This document shows, in pieces, positions 11,079 through 19,005 of a stretch of DNA of 64,000 nucleotides; the stretch's first letter is position 1, and every line of letters begins with the position of its first letter. Both the position numbers and the translations under genes were made by a program. The stretch comes from Chitinophaga lutea (GTDB lineage Bacteria; Bacteroidota; Bacteroidia; Chitinophagales; Chitinophagaceae): assembly GCF_003813775.1 (NCBI RefSeq), contig NZ_RPDH01000002.1, forward strand, positions 2,232,001 through 2,296,000, written 5' to 3'. Below the pieces are notes generated by a model, which was not told where the DNA came from, did no database searches, and saw only the letters and a list, made by a program, of their open reading frames with translations.

Positions 11079-11645
11079 TTAGCTGATCTTTTCTACCTGC
11101 ATGAAGTTCAGCTCTACCGGTGTGGCGCGGCCGAAGATCTTTACGGTTACTTTCAGTTTCTTTTTGTCTTCCAGCACTTCTTCAATCACACCGTTAAAGT
11201 CGTTGAACGGACCGTCGATGATTTTGATGGTTTCCCCAACGATGTAAGGCTCGCTCATGGTGAGGCCCTGGTCGGAGATTTCATCTACTTTACCCAGCAT
11301 TTTGTTCACTTCCGCTTTACGGAGTGCGATGGGTTTATCTTTTCCGAGAAAATGGATAACGCCTGATACGTTACGGATAGACTGGATCACTTCGTCCGTC
11401 ATTTTACCGTCGATGGCTTCGATCATCACATAACCGGGATAGAAGTTCTTTTCGCGCATTACTTTTTTACCGGCCTGCACTTTATAAACTTTTTCCACGG
11501 GAAGAAACACCTGGGTGATAACGTTGCCCCAGTCGCTGCGGCGTACTTCGATGTCCAGGTATTCTTTTACTTTCTTCTCTTTGCCACTCACCACGCGCAG
11601 CACGTACCATTTGGTTTCCTGAGTGGGGATTTGGGCTTCATCCAT
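11079..11645 (-). CDS. nusG: Transcription termination/antitermination factor NusG
   Basis: General elongation factor that binds the RNA polymerase clamp and links it to Rho or the ribosome. The 188-residue product has the NGN domain ([31 protein letters not shown]) and a C-terminal KOW domain beginning near [23 protein letters not shown]. Its ATG overlaps the last base of the secE stop codon, a sign of translational coupling. A strong bidirectional terminator follows its stop, so in this genome nusG ends its transcription unit and is not read through into rplK. Confidence 0.97.
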   Translation of the reverse strand: MDEAQIPTQETKWYVLRVVSGKEKKVKEYLDIEVRRSDWGNVITQVFLPVEKVYKVQAGKKVMREKNFYPGYVMIEAIDGKMTDEVIQSIRNVSGVIHFLGKDKPIALRKAEVNKMLGKVDEISDQGLTMSEPYIVGETIKIIDGPFNDFNGVIEEVLEDKKKLKVTVKIFGRATPVELNFMQVEKIS

Positions 11646-11839
11646 TATTGAAACAGTTTATAGTATTGCGATAAAACCAGGTGAGATGCGGAGTCCATAC
11701 CCCAAACCATCAGGGTGATGATGATGGTGGCGATCAGAACGATCATGGTGGAAGACTGCAGTTCCCGCCAGGTGGGCCAGGATACTTTATGAACCAGTTC
11801 GTGATATGATTCTCTGAAGTAGTTGGTGATTTTGTTCAT
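11645..11839 (-). CDS. secE: Preprotein translocase subunit SecE
   Basis: Small clamp-like subunit of the SecYEG channel. The 64-residue protein has the short amphipathic N-terminal part (NYFRESYHELVHKVSWPTWRELQ), including the conserved KVSWPTW motif, followed by one membrane segment (STMIVLIATIIITLMVWGMDS). This is the minimal one-helix form common outside the gammaproteobacteria. It lies between tRNA-Trp and nusG, the standard position, and overlaps nusG by one base. Confidence 0.96.
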   Translation of the reverse strand: MNKITNYFRESYHELVHKVSWPTWRELQSSTMIVLIATIIITLMVWGMDSASHLVLSQYYKLFQ

Positions 11840-11921
11840 GGTAATAAGTTATCCTGATATGAACGATAAAAATTGCCGTGGAGTAAAATTGAATCATTTT
11901 ACTGTCCGGCAATTTAATTCT

Positions 11922-11995
11922 TGGCACGGGTACTAGGATTCGAACCCAGATCAAAGGTTTTGGAGACCCGTATGCTACCGTTGCACCATACCCGT
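11922..11995 (-). tRNA. tRNA-Trp (CCA)
   Basis: The minus strand folds as a tRNA with a 7-bp acceptor ACGGGTA/TACCCGT, a D-arm GTGC...GCAT, an anticodon loop CTCCAAA with anticodon CCA (plus-strand tgg at 11961-11963) and a T-loop TTCGAAT. The discriminator is G, as expected for Trp, and the CCA end is encoded. It sits between tuf and secE. Confidence 0.96.
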
Positions 11996-12001
11996 GTATG
12001 T

Positions 12002-12080
12002 AAAAGCCATTAGCTGTTGCGATCTGACCCTTGCAAATATAATCTACTATATGATTAAACCGCTAAGGCTAATGGCTTTT
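12002..12080 (-). promoter_or_regulatory. Long inverted repeat with an enclosed promoter element, tuf to tRNA-Trp
   Basis: A perfect 13-bp inverted repeat (AAAAGCCATTAGC at 12002-12014, GCTAATGGCTTTT at 12068-12080) encloses 53 nt. Within the loop the minus strand carries TATATTTG at 12041-12034, a full -7 consensus, though no TTG lies at the right distance upstream. The repeat could act as the tuf terminator, while the box could start the tRNA-Trp-secE-nusG transcript. Both roles are inferred. Confidence 0.55.
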
Positions 12081-12105
12081 TATTTCCAGTATTGCTACTG
12101 AAGGA

Positions 12106-13293
12106 TTATTTCAGGATTTCAGTCACCTGACCGGCACCTACGGTACGGCCACCTTCGCGGATAGCGAATTTCAGACCTTTTTCCATAGCGATCGGCTGGA
12201 TCAGTTTAACAGTCAGACCGATGTTATCACCAGGCATAACCATTTCAACACCTGCAGGCAGTTCAACCTCACCGGTTACGTCAGTAGTACGGAAGTAGAA
12301 CTGAGGACGGTATTTCTGGAAGAACGGCGTGTGACGGCCACCTTCTTCTTTGCTCAGTACGTATACTTCGCATTTGAAGTCGGTGTGCGGAGTGATGGAA
12401 CCGGGCTGGCAGATAACCATACCACGACGGATTTGAGTTTTCTCAATACCGCGGAGGAGCAGACCGGCGTTGTCACCAGCTTCACCTTCGTCCAGCAGTT
12501 TTTTGAACATCTCAACACCAGTACAGGTTGATTTCAGCGACTCGGACATCAGACCTACGATCTCAACGTTCTCACCCACTTTGATGCGACCGCGCTCGAT
12601 ACGACCGGTAGCAACAGTACCACGACCGGTGATGGAGAATACGTCTTCTACAGACATCAGGAACGGTTGGTCAACCGGGCGGGGAGGCAGGGGAATGTAA
12701 GTATCCACAGCTTCCATCAGTTCCTCGATTTTAGCAACCCACTGGGGATCGCCTGCGAGAGCGCCGGTAGCAGAACCCTGGATGATGGGCACATTGTCGC
12801 CATCGAAGCCATAGGAGCTCAGCAGTTCGCGGAGTTCGATCTCAACGAGTTCCAGCAGTTCCGGATCGTCTACCAGGTCAACTTTGTTCATGAATACAAC
12901 GATACGGGGAACACCTACCTGGCGGGCCAGCAGTACGTGCTCTTTCGTTTGCGGCATCGGACCATCTGTAGCGGCAACCACCAGGATAGCACCGTCCATC
13001 TGAGCAGCACCAGTGATCATGTTCTTCACATAGTCGGCGTGGCCCGGACAGTCTACGTGAGCATAGTGACGATTCTGTGTCTGATACTCAACGTGTGCTG
13101 TATTGATGGTAATACCTCTTTCTTTTTCTTCAGGCGCTGCGTCAATCTCGTCATATCCTTTCTTCTCAGCCAAGCCCTTGTTTGCCAGAATTGTAGTAAT
13201 GGCAGCAGTCAAGGTAGTTTTACCGTGGTCCACGTGACCGATGGTACCAATGTTAACGTGGGGTTTATCCCGCTTAAAGGTTTCTTTTGCCAT
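12106..13293 (-). CDS. tuf: Elongation factor Tu
   Basis: GTPase that delivers aminoacyl-tRNA to the ribosome, 395 residues. The G1 loop [10 protein letters not shown] is at residues 18-27, the G3 DCPGHADY near residue 80, and the G4 NKVD near 135; domains II and III follow without interruption and end in [15 protein letters not shown]. It lies downstream of a tRNA-Thr/Tyr/Gly/Thr cluster, the same gene order as the classical thrU-tyrU-glyT-thrT-tufB operon of enteric bacteria. Only this copy is visible in the window. Confidence 0.99.
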   Translation of the reverse strand: MAKETFKRDKPHVNIGTIGHVDHGKTTLTAAITTILANKGLAEKKGYDEIDAAPEEKERGITINTAHVEYQTQNRHYAHVDCPGHADYVKNMITGAAQMDGAILVVAATDGPMPQTKEHVLLARQVGVPRIVVFMNKVDLVDDPELLELVEIELRELLSSYGFDGDNVPIIQGSATGALAGDPQWVAKIEELMEAVDTYIPLPPRPVDQPFLMSVEDVFSITGRGTVATGRIERGRIKVGENVEIVGLMSESLKSTCTGVEMFKKLLDEGEAGDNAGLLLRGIEKTQIRRGMVICQPGSITPHTDFKCEVYVLSKEEGGRHTPFFQKYRPQFYFRTTDVTGEVELPAGVEMVMPGDNIGLTVKLIQPIAMEKGLKFAIREGGRTVGAGQVTEILK

Positions 13294-13363
13294 TGTATTT
13301 TTTTTTAAGATGGTTTGTAAAGATTGTATGCTTTAGTTGTTGTTAAAAACGTTTTACAAACTT

Positions 13364-13434
13364 GCGCCAATCCAGGAATTGAACCTGCTCCTCCCCGATT
13401 ACAGTCGGGATGCTCATCCATTGAGCTTACCGGC
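13364..13434 (-). tRNA. Degenerate or non-canonical tRNA-like sequence next to tuf
   Basis: The minus strand has a D-arm GCTC/GAGC whose loop contains GG, and a T-loop TTCAATT within a CAGG/CCTG stem, both tRNA hallmarks. The acceptor pairs poorly (GCCGGT with ATTGGC, two G-T pairs), base 8 is not U, and the anticodon arm is odd. It reads TCCCG, an 8-nt loop ACTGTAAT, then CGGGG, or alternatively a 6-bp stem with a 6-nt loop. It cannot be assigned an amino acid. A GTA or TGT triplet could be read depending on the fold. Probably a decayed tRNA, but expression is possible. Confidence 0.5.
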
Positions 13435-13496
13435 TTAGTTAAACTTCAAATTTCGGACACCGTCAACCGTCTGCCAGTTTCCTGTATCCGAAACGT

Positions 13497-13572
13497 TTTG
13501 AGCTGTTGATGAGAATTGAACTCACGACCTTCCCGATATCCATCGGGATGCGCTGTCGCAAATCCCAGTTCC
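13497..13572 (-). pseudogene. Partial duplicate of tRNA-Thr(GGT)
   Basis: A 34-nt stretch (13497-13530) is identical to 13584-13617, which is the T-arm and 3' acceptor part of the functional tRNA-Thr(GGT); the offset is 87 nt, so this looks like a tandem duplication. The 5' half is not tRNA-Thr. In the anticodon-arm position lies a perfect 7-bp palindrome TCCCGAT/ATCGGGA (13531-13537 with 13542-13548), and there is no matching 5' acceptor strand. It cannot form a normal cloverleaf. Confidence 0.6.
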
Positions 13573-13587
13573 TGTCAAAACCCTTTG

Positions 13588-13659
<72 letters not shown>

Positions 13660-13673
13660 AGTTGTGTTTGAAG

Positions 13674-13746
13674 AGCGGGAGACGAGGTTCGAACCCGCGA
13701 CCTACAGCTTGGAAGGCTGTCGCTCTACCAACTGAGCTACTCCCGC
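13674..13746 (-). tRNA. tRNA-Gly (TCC)
   Basis: Acceptor GCGGGAG/CTCCCGC, anticodon stem ACAGC/GCTGT with loop CTTCCAA (anticodon TCC, plus-strand gga at 13711-13713), T-loop TTCGAAC. It belongs to the tRNA cluster upstream of tuf. Confidence 0.96.
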
Positions 13747-13849
13747 ATTTGACGAACTATCCAATTGGGTGATTGCTGTATACACAGTTACGAATTACGA
13801 AAGTGAATGTTCATTCCGTAATCCGTAATGATAATTCGTATAAATTCCG

Positions 13850-13932
13850 TGGGCAGGACAGGATTCGAACCTGTGAAGTCGAAAGACAGCGGATTTACAG
13901 TCCGCCCCATTTGGCCGCTCTGGAACCTGCCC
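13850..13932 (-). tRNA. tRNA-Tyr (GTA)
   Basis: An 83-nt class II tRNA: acceptor GGGCAGG/CCTGCCC, anticodon stem GCGGA/TCCGC around loop CTGTAAA (anticodon GTA, plus-strand tac at 13896-13898), a long variable arm, T-loop TTCGAAT and discriminator A. Confidence 0.96.
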
Positions 13933-13977
13933 AACTTATTTTTTCTGCCCGGAGCTTTACAGCCCGTAACTCTTCCG

Positions 13978-14051
13978 AGCCAGCAGAGGGATTCGAACCC
14001 CCGACCCACTGATTACAAATCAGTAGCTCTGGCCAACTGAGCTATGCTGGC
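13978..14051 (-). tRNA. tRNA-Thr (TGT)
   Basis: Acceptor GCCAGCA/TGCTGGC, D-arm GCTC/GAGC, anticodon stem ACTGA/TCAGT around loop TTTGTAA (anticodon TGT), T-loop TTCGAAT. First tRNA of the cluster after the promoter at 14236. Confidence 0.95.
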
Positions 14052-14235
14052 AATTTTGTCAAGAAAAAACTTAACATCGTGTTGAAAGGAAGCGCAAAAT
14101 AAATGTGAATCTTTTTAAGAACCAAATCTTTTTTTTCACTTCCGGATGCAAATTCAAACCTGACATAAGTCGGCTTAAATGCCCTACAGTAAAGAACTTT
14201 ACTACCTTCACCGACCCCTTTTTGAATCGGGATGG

Positions 14236-14265
14236 CAAAGGTAGTAAAGAGAAAATTAATTCCAA
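14236..14265 (-). promoter_or_regulatory. Promoter of the tRNA-tuf cluster
   Basis: On the minus strand a TTG (14265-14263, in TTTTGG) is followed after 19 nt by TACCTTTG (14243-14236). The predicted start near 14231 lies about 180 nt before tRNA-Thr(TGT). This is the only good promoter between hpf and the first tRNA, so it probably drives the four tRNAs and tuf. Confidence 0.8.
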
Positions 14266-14280
14266 AATATTTTTAGAAAA

Positions 14281-14580
14281 TTAATGTAAATTCTTCTCCT
14301 TCTGGCGCTTGATCTGGGTTACAAGCGAATCAAAGGCAAGGTCGAAGGATTCCTCGAAAGATTTGGACTCATGCTTTACAAAGAAGTCGTGGCGGGGTAT
14401 GTGAACTTTTATCTCAGCTATCTTATCCTTGATCTGATGGGCTAACTGATCTAATTTCAAAAAAACTTCAACAGTGACAATCCGGTCGTAAAAGGTGGGC
14501 AGTTTCTGAATCCGTTTATTCACATGATCTATCAATTTTGCGTCAGCGTCAAAACGCACAGTTTGAATTTGAACATTCAT
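14281..14580 (-). CDS. hpf: Ribosome hibernation-promoting factor (short HPF family)
   Basis: A 99-residue protein of the HPF/YfiA (sigma-54 modulation) family: MNVQIQTVRFDADAKLIDHVNKRIQKL is the typical first strand and helix, followed by VTVEVFLKL, AEIKVHIPRHDFFVKHESKSFEESFDLAFDSL and a basic end KRQKEKNLH. Members bind the 30S subunit in stationary phase and block translation. The C-terminal dimerisation domain of long HPF is absent. The gene lies between xerC and the tRNA-tuf cluster, its usual place in this phylum. Confidence 0.9.
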   Translation of the reverse strand: MNVQIQTVRFDADAKLIDHVNKRIQKLPTFYDRIVTVEVFLKLDQLAHQIKDKIAEIKVHIPRHDFFVKHESKSFEESFDLAFDSLVTQIKRQKEKNLH

Positions 14581-14833
14581 AGCACTAAAATTTTACATTT
14601 AACAATCTGATTTCAAGCACGTAATCATCTTTTCATAGGCGATTTGTTTATGGTAAAGAACTCATTACTAATTTACTGAACTTTCCATCTTATTCCATTT
14701 TCTCGCCGAAAAATTTTGTTAAAATCTGTTTTATGCAATGTTAACGCGGGTTACCTGTATAACAACTGACAGGCGTCAATCGTTATGCTGTTTCTCATGC
14801 GTAAAGACCGTTATCAATCATTTTATTGACAGC

Positions 14834-15763
14834 TCAGGCTTTGGGATGCGCCTGCTGGTATACTTTCTTCAGTTTTTCGATCGTATTGTGGGTGTAAACC
14901 TGGGTACTGGCCAGCGAGGCATGGCCCAGCAACTCCTTCACGGCATTGATGTCGGCCCCGTTGTTGACCAGGTGCGTGGCAAAAGTATGCCTCAACACGT
15001 GGGGACTCTTCTTGGAAAGAGTCGTTACCTGTGCGAGAGCGGCCTGCACGGTACGGTATACATACCCTGCATTCACGGGCCTGCCGTCTTTTTTCACCAG
15101 CAGGTACGTCAGATCGGGGTTTTCCAGCTCTTTCCGCTTGCGTTCGATGTATGCCCTGATGGAAGCCGACAAATGGTTGCCGATGGGAATGATGCGCTCC
15201 TTATTGCCCTTGCCGAGCACTTTGATATGGCTGTTGTACAGACTGATCCCCTCCTGCTTCAGCCCGACCAGCTCCGCGCGGCGGATACCGGTCTGGTACA
15301 GGATATCGAGTATCAGCTGTTTGGTGGCGCCTTCGAAATCGTCGGTAAAGAGGGGTTTCCCGCCGGCCTCGTTCTGCTCCACCTGCTGCATGCCCTTCTC
15401 CTCCACGAACACCGGCAGGCGCTTGCGCAGCTTGGGGCTCACCACCTTGAACATGGGGCTTTGGGCCAGGGCGCCCTCGCGCACGGCAAACTTGAAAAAC
15501 GACTTTAATGCGGATATTTTCCGGCGGATGGTGACCGCGGCGGCTGTGCCGGATTCGTCGCGGCTATGCAGCCCGGTGGCCAGCCACGACTGTACCTGGA
15601 AGGCATCTATTTCGGGCAGGGGCGTTTCGCCGTAGGTACCGCGGAGGTACTGGAAAAACTGGAAGAGGTCGAGCCGGTAACTGGTGACAGTATGCTGCGA
15701 ATATCGCTTTTGCAGCAAGAGGTAAGATAAAAACTGTTCGGCCAGCGGGGGAAGCTCCATCAT
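14834..15763 (-). CDS. xerC: Tyrosine recombinase XerC/XerD family
   Basis: Site-specific recombinase expected to resolve chromosome dimers at dif. All catalytic residues are present in 309 residues: Arg161 (in TGIRRAEL), Lys185 (GKGNK), His255 and Arg258 (HVLRHTFATHL), His281 (GHASLAST) and the nucleophile Tyr290 (VYTH). The N-terminal SAM-like DNA-binding part covers roughly residues 5-95. Two adjacent ATGs make the exact start uncertain by one codon. It is flanked by rpsU and hpf, which is the conserved setting of the housekeeping Xer gene in Bacteroidota, so this is not a phage or transposon integrase. Whether it is the C or D type I cannot say. Confidence 0.9.
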   Translation of the reverse strand: MMELPPLAEQFLSYLLLQKRYSQHTVTSYRLDLFQFFQYLRGTYGETPLPEIDAFQVQSWLATGLHSRDESGTAAAVTIRRKISALKSFFKFAVREGALAQSPMFKVVSPKLRKRLPVFVEEKGMQQVEQNEAGGKPLFTDDFEGATKQLILDILYQTGIRRAELVGLKQEGISLYNSHIKVLGKGNKERIIPIGNHLSASIRAYIERKRKELENPDLTYLLVKKDGRPVNAGYVYRTVQAALAQVTTLSKKSPHVLRHTFATHLVNNGADINAVKELLGHASLASTQVYTHNTIEKLKKVYQQAHPKA

Positions 15764-15849
15764 GGTGAATACAAAAAAATTGATGACTGTAAAGTTAGAG
15801 AAAACCTTACAATCATCAATCTATGTATTAAAATTAGATAGCTTCGTGA

Positions 15850-16047
15850 TTATGCGTCAAACTTTCCGGTAGAGAGCTGTTGTTTGTAAACAGCTTTCAG
15901 CACCTGCGTACGGCGGCGGATGGAAGGTTTCGTAAATGACTGGCGCTCTCTGAGTTGCAGCAGGATTTTCGCTTTCTCAAATTTCTTTTTATACTTTTTC
16001 AGCGCTTTGTCAATGTTTTCGCAATCTTTAGAATCGATAATTAACAT
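15850..16047 (-). CDS. rpsU: Ribosomal protein bS21
   Basis: A 65-residue basic small-subunit protein (MLIIDSKDCENIDKALKKYKKKFEKAKILLQLRERQSFTKPSIRRR...). In many bacteria bS21 sits near the anti-Shine-Dalgarno end of 16S rRNA; in Bacteroidota bS21 has been linked to sequestration of that end, consistent with poor use of Shine-Dalgarno sites. An AAAGGAG-like sequence 8 nt before its own start is therefore notable. It opens the rpsU-xerC-hpf run and has its own promoter. Confidence 0.96.
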   Translation of the reverse strand: MLIIDSKDCENIDKALKKYKKKFEKAKILLQLRERQSFTKPSIRRRTQVLKAVYKQQLSTGKFDA

Positions 16048-16076
16048 AATTCTCCTTTATAAATTTTTACGGACGG

Positions 16077-16106
16077 CAAAGATACGGAGTATTTTTCAAC
16101 TTTCAA
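16077..16106 (-). promoter_or_regulatory. Promoter of rpsU
   Basis: Minus-strand TTG (16106-16104), 19 nt, then TATCTTTG (16084-16077). The start would be near 16072, giving a leader of about 25 nt that contains AAAGGAG before the rpsU ATG. Confidence 0.8.
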
Positions 16107-16161
16107 AGTTATTCACACGCAATTTTAATTGCCTAATTTCGGGGTCCAAAATTACGATTTT

Positions 16162-16746
16162 ATGTTTACCGGAATAATAGAAACAATGGGCACTGTGGCC
16201 GCCGCAGTGCAGGATGGAGGAAACCTTGCAATTACCATACAATCGTCGCTGGCCCCGGAGCTGAAGGTAGACCAGAGCGTGTCGCACAACGGGGTCTGCC
16301 TCACGGTGACGGCGGTGGAGCCGGACCGGTACACTACCGTGGCCATCGCGGAAACGCTTGAAAAGTCGAATCTCGGCAGCATACAACCGGGCCATTCCAT
16401 CAACCTGGAAAGGGCCATGATTTTCAACAGCCGCATAGACGGACACCTGGTACAGGGGCACGTAGATGGTACGGGCACCTGCGAATCGGTGCAGGAAGCG
16501 GACGGCAGCTGGCTGTACCGCATCCGGTTCGACCGGCAGTTCGCCCCGCTGATCGTGGAAAAAGGCTCCATCTGCCTCAACGGCATCAGCCTGACGGTAT
16601 TCGACATTACCGACGACGCCTTTACCGTAGCCATCATCCCGTACACTCACCAGCACACCAATATCCGATACCTGCAGCCGGGCGGCACCGTCAACCTGGA
16701 ATTCGACATTCTGGGCAAATACGTAGCCCGGCAGTTGAACCGCTAA
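16162..16746 (+). CDS. ribE: Riboflavin synthase alpha subunit
   Basis: Catalyses the dismutation of two 6,7-dimethyl-8-ribityllumazine molecules to riboflavin. The 194-residue protein contains two homologous lumazine-binding modules, the first beginning MFTGIIETMGTV and containing VCLTVTAVEPD, the second around INLERAM, RIDGHLVQGHVDGTG and ICLNGISLTVFD. The start at 16162 gives the invariant MFTGII N-terminus; earlier codons in frame are not conserved. It is divergent from rpsU and stands apart from other riboflavin genes. Confidence 0.96.
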   Translation: MFTGIIETMGTVAAAVQDGGNLAITIQSSLAPELKVDQSVSHNGVCLTVTAVEPDRYTTVAIAETLEKSNLGSIQPGHSINLERAMIFNSRIDGHLVQGHVDGTGTCESVQEADGSWLYRIRFDRQFAPLIVEKGSICLNGISLTVFDITDDAFTVAIIPYTHQHTNIRYLQPGGTVNLEFDILGKYVARQLNR

Positions 16747-16766
16747 CCAATCTAAATATCAGGCAC

Positions 16767-17750
16767 TTGAATTCATTAACGCAAACCCTGGGCATTCAAT
16801 ACCCGCTGATCATGGCTCCCATGTTCCTGGTGAGCAACGAGGCCATGATGAAAGCAGCCATCCGCTGCGGGATTGCAGGCACCTTCCCTTCGCTCAACTA
16901 CCGCAACGAAGGCGAGCTGCCCGCCCTGCTCGACCGGCTCAATGAAGCCAAAGCGGCCGTACAGTACGGCACTTACGGCGTCAATCTCATCGTACAGAAA
17001 ACGAACCCGCTCTATAAAAAACACCTGGACGCCTGTGTGGCGGCCAGGGTCCCCTTTTACATCACCTCCCTGGGCAACCCGCGCGAAGTGATCGACGCGG
17101 CGCACAGCTACGGCGCGAAAGTGATCTGCGACGTCACCAACCTGGAACATGCGGCCAAAGCGGTAGCGAACGGCGCCGACGGGCTGATTGCCGTGACGGC
17201 GGGCGCCGGCGGCCATGCAGGCCCCTACCCCATGCACGTGCTGGTGCCGGCCCTGAAAAAGGAATTCCCGCACATCCCGGTTGTAGCGGCGGGCGGCATC
17301 GCCACGGGCCAGCAAATGGCCAGCGCCCTCGTGCTGGGGGCAGACGCAGTGTCTATCGGCACGCGGTTCATCGCCAGCACGGAAGCGGGCGTGAGCGACG
17401 AATACAAACAGGCCATCATCAGCCACGGCATGGAAGACATCGTGCTGACCGAACGCCTCTCCGGCACTCCCTGCAACATCATCAACACGCCGGCGGCCCA
17501 GAAGCTGGGATACAAACAATCGTCCTGGGAAAAATGGCTGTCGCGCAACCCTCGCACGCGCAAGTATTTCAAAATGATGGTGCAGATGAAAGGCATGAAA
17601 AAACTCCAGCAGGCCATCAAACCGAACCACTACAACCAGCTGTGGAGCGCGGGGCAAAGCGTGGAGATGGTCAACGATATCACCAGCGTGGAAAACATCG
17701 TGCACCGCCTCATGGAGGAGTATCGTCAGAGCCTGAAAGTATTCGGATAA
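16767..17750 (+). CDS. Nitronate monooxygenase-like FMN enzyme
   Basis: A 327-residue TIM-barrel flavoprotein of the 2-nitropropane dioxygenase/NMO family. Visible family features are the N-terminal YPLIMAPM, the glycine-rich AVTAGAGGHAGPYP, the phosphate-binding VVAAGGIATGQQMASALVLGADAVSIGTRFI and later TPAAQKLG. Related enzymes oxidise nitronates or reduce enoyl substrates (FabK type), so the substrate is open. The only usable start is TTG at 16767, since no in-frame ATG occurs before residue 16. It is 20 nt behind ribE and 4 nt ahead of the MFS gene, suggesting a co-transcribed trio. Confidence 0.85.
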   Translation: MNSLTQTLGIQYPLIMAPMFLVSNEAMMKAAIRCGIAGTFPSLNYRNEGELPALLDRLNEAKAAVQYGTYGVNLIVQKTNPLYKKHLDACVAARVPFYITSLGNPREVIDAAHSYGAKVICDVTNLEHAAKAVANGADGLIAVTAGAGGHAGPYPMHVLVPALKKEFPHIPVVAAGGIATGQQMASALVLGADAVSIGTRFIASTEAGVSDEYKQAIISHGMEDIVLTERLSGTPCNIINTPAAQKLGYKQSSWEKWLSRNPRTRKYFKMMVQMKGMKKLQQAIKPNHYNQLWSAGQSVEMVNDITSVENIVHRLMEEYRQSLKVFG

Positions 17751-17754
17751 CGGC

Positions 17755-18897
17755 ATGGCAAATAAATGGCAGGTGCGGCTGGCGGTCAGCGCATTCTTTT
17801 TCCTGAACGGGCTATGTTTTGCCAGCTGGGCTTCCCGTATCCCGGCCATCCAGGCGTCGCTGCACCTCACCGAAGCAGCGCTGGGCGCGGTATTGTTCTG
17901 CATCCCGGTAGGCTCCCTGGCTTCCCTCCCGTTTTCGGGCTGGCTCATCACGCGCACCGGCAGCCGCCAGGTAATGATCGCGGCCTCCCTTCTTTACATC
18001 GCCGCCCTCAACGGCATCGGCATCGCACCCAACGCTTACGCGCTCGGGGCGGTATTGTTCTGCTTCGGGTTCATCGGCAACATGGGCAATATTTCCATCA
18101 ATACGCAGGCGGTGGGCGTGGAAGGGCTTTTCGGCCAAACCATCATGTCGTCGTTCCACGCCACCTGGAGCATGGCGGGTTTCGCCGGGGCGCTCATCGG
18201 CACGCTGATGGCGAGCCTCCGCGTGCCGCCGGCCACACACTTCGCTTATGTGGGTCTGGCGGCCCTGCTTATCGTACTGGCGGCCTTTCGCTTCACCATG
18301 CGGCAGGAACGCCGGTACAACAACCAGCAACCGGTTTTCGTGAAGCCGGATAAATTCCTCATCCGCCTCGGCGTCATCGCTTTCTGCTGCATGATCTGCG
18401 AAGGCACCATGTACGAATGGAGCGGCGTGTATTTCGCGAAAGTGGTAAAAGCGGATCCGGGACTGGTGACCGTGGGTTATACGGCCTTCACGCTGGCTAC
18501 CACCTCGGGCCGTTTCGTGGGCGACTGGCTGGCGCGGCGTTACGGCATTGCCGGTATGCTGCTGGCCAGTGGCATCCTCACCGCCGCCGGCCTTTTGCTG
18601 GCGGTACTGTTCCCCATGATAAGCACTTCTGCCGCGGGATTTTTCCTGGTCGGCCTGGGCGTTTCCACCGTTATCCCGCTGGTATACAGCGAGGCCGGCA
18701 AAAGCACCACCATGGCGCCGGGTATGGCGCTGGCCGCGGTGAGCTCCGTAGGTTTCCTGGGCTTTCTCACCGGCCCGCCGGTTATCGGGTTTATCGCACA
18801 GGCGGCGGGCCTGCGCGCTTCCTTCACCCTCATCGCCGCAATCGGGTTGATGATCACTTTTCTTGCAAAAAGAAAACCGGCGAAGGATACATTGTAA
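17755..18897 (+). CDS. MFS transporter
   Basis: A 380-residue inner-membrane protein with about 12 hydrophobic segments. It starts MANKWQVRLAVSAFFFLNGLCFASWASRIPAI and has the loop 2-3 motif GWLITRTGSRQV typical of the major facilitator superfamily. The SWASRIP motif is found in a group of uncharacterised MFS proteins often annotated as sugar or fucose-permease-like. The 4-nt gap to the preceding nitronate monooxygenase-like gene indicates translational coupling, so the transported compound may be related to that enzyme. Direction and substrate are unknown. Confidence 0.85.
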   Translation: MANKWQVRLAVSAFFFLNGLCFASWASRIPAIQASLHLTEAALGAVLFCIPVGSLASLPFSGWLITRTGSRQVMIAASLLYIAALNGIGIAPNAYALGAVLFCFGFIGNMGNISINTQAVGVEGLFGQTIMSSFHATWSMAGFAGALIGTLMASLRVPPATHFAYVGLAALLIVLAAFRFTMRQERRYNNQQPVFVKPDKFLIRLGVIAFCCMICEGTMYEWSGVYFAKVVKADPGLVTVGYTAFTLATTSGRFVGDWLARRYGIAGMLLASGILTAAGLLLAVLFPMISTSAAGFFLVGLGVSTVIPLVYSEAGKSTTMAPGMALAAVSSVGFLGFLTGPPVIGFIAQAAGLRASFTLIAAIGLMITFLAKRKPAKDTL

Positions 18898-18971
18898 CGT
18901 GCCCCGGAAAGATGCACTTGGCCACCACGGTCATCAGGAACGGTCGTGTTTTCCGCATCAGCCGCTCACCT

Positions 18972-19002
18972 TGGCTGCTGGTCAAATTAGATTTATCTTT
19001 GC
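18972..19002 (+). promoter_or_regulatory. Promoter directly abutting truB
   Basis: TTG (18972-18974), 20 nt, then TATCTTTG (18995-19002), a perfect match in sequence and spacing. Only three bases separate the -7 box from the truB ATG at 19006, so the transcript should begin at or very near the start codon (leaderless). Confidence 0.8.
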
Positions 19003-19005
19003 AAA

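Noticed and set aside
14834..15763. Tyrosine recombinase as sign of a prophage or integrative element beside the tRNA cluster
   Set aside because: It is the housekeeping XerC/D gene in its conserved rpsU-xerC-hpf setting; no attachment-site repeats or phage genes are seen.
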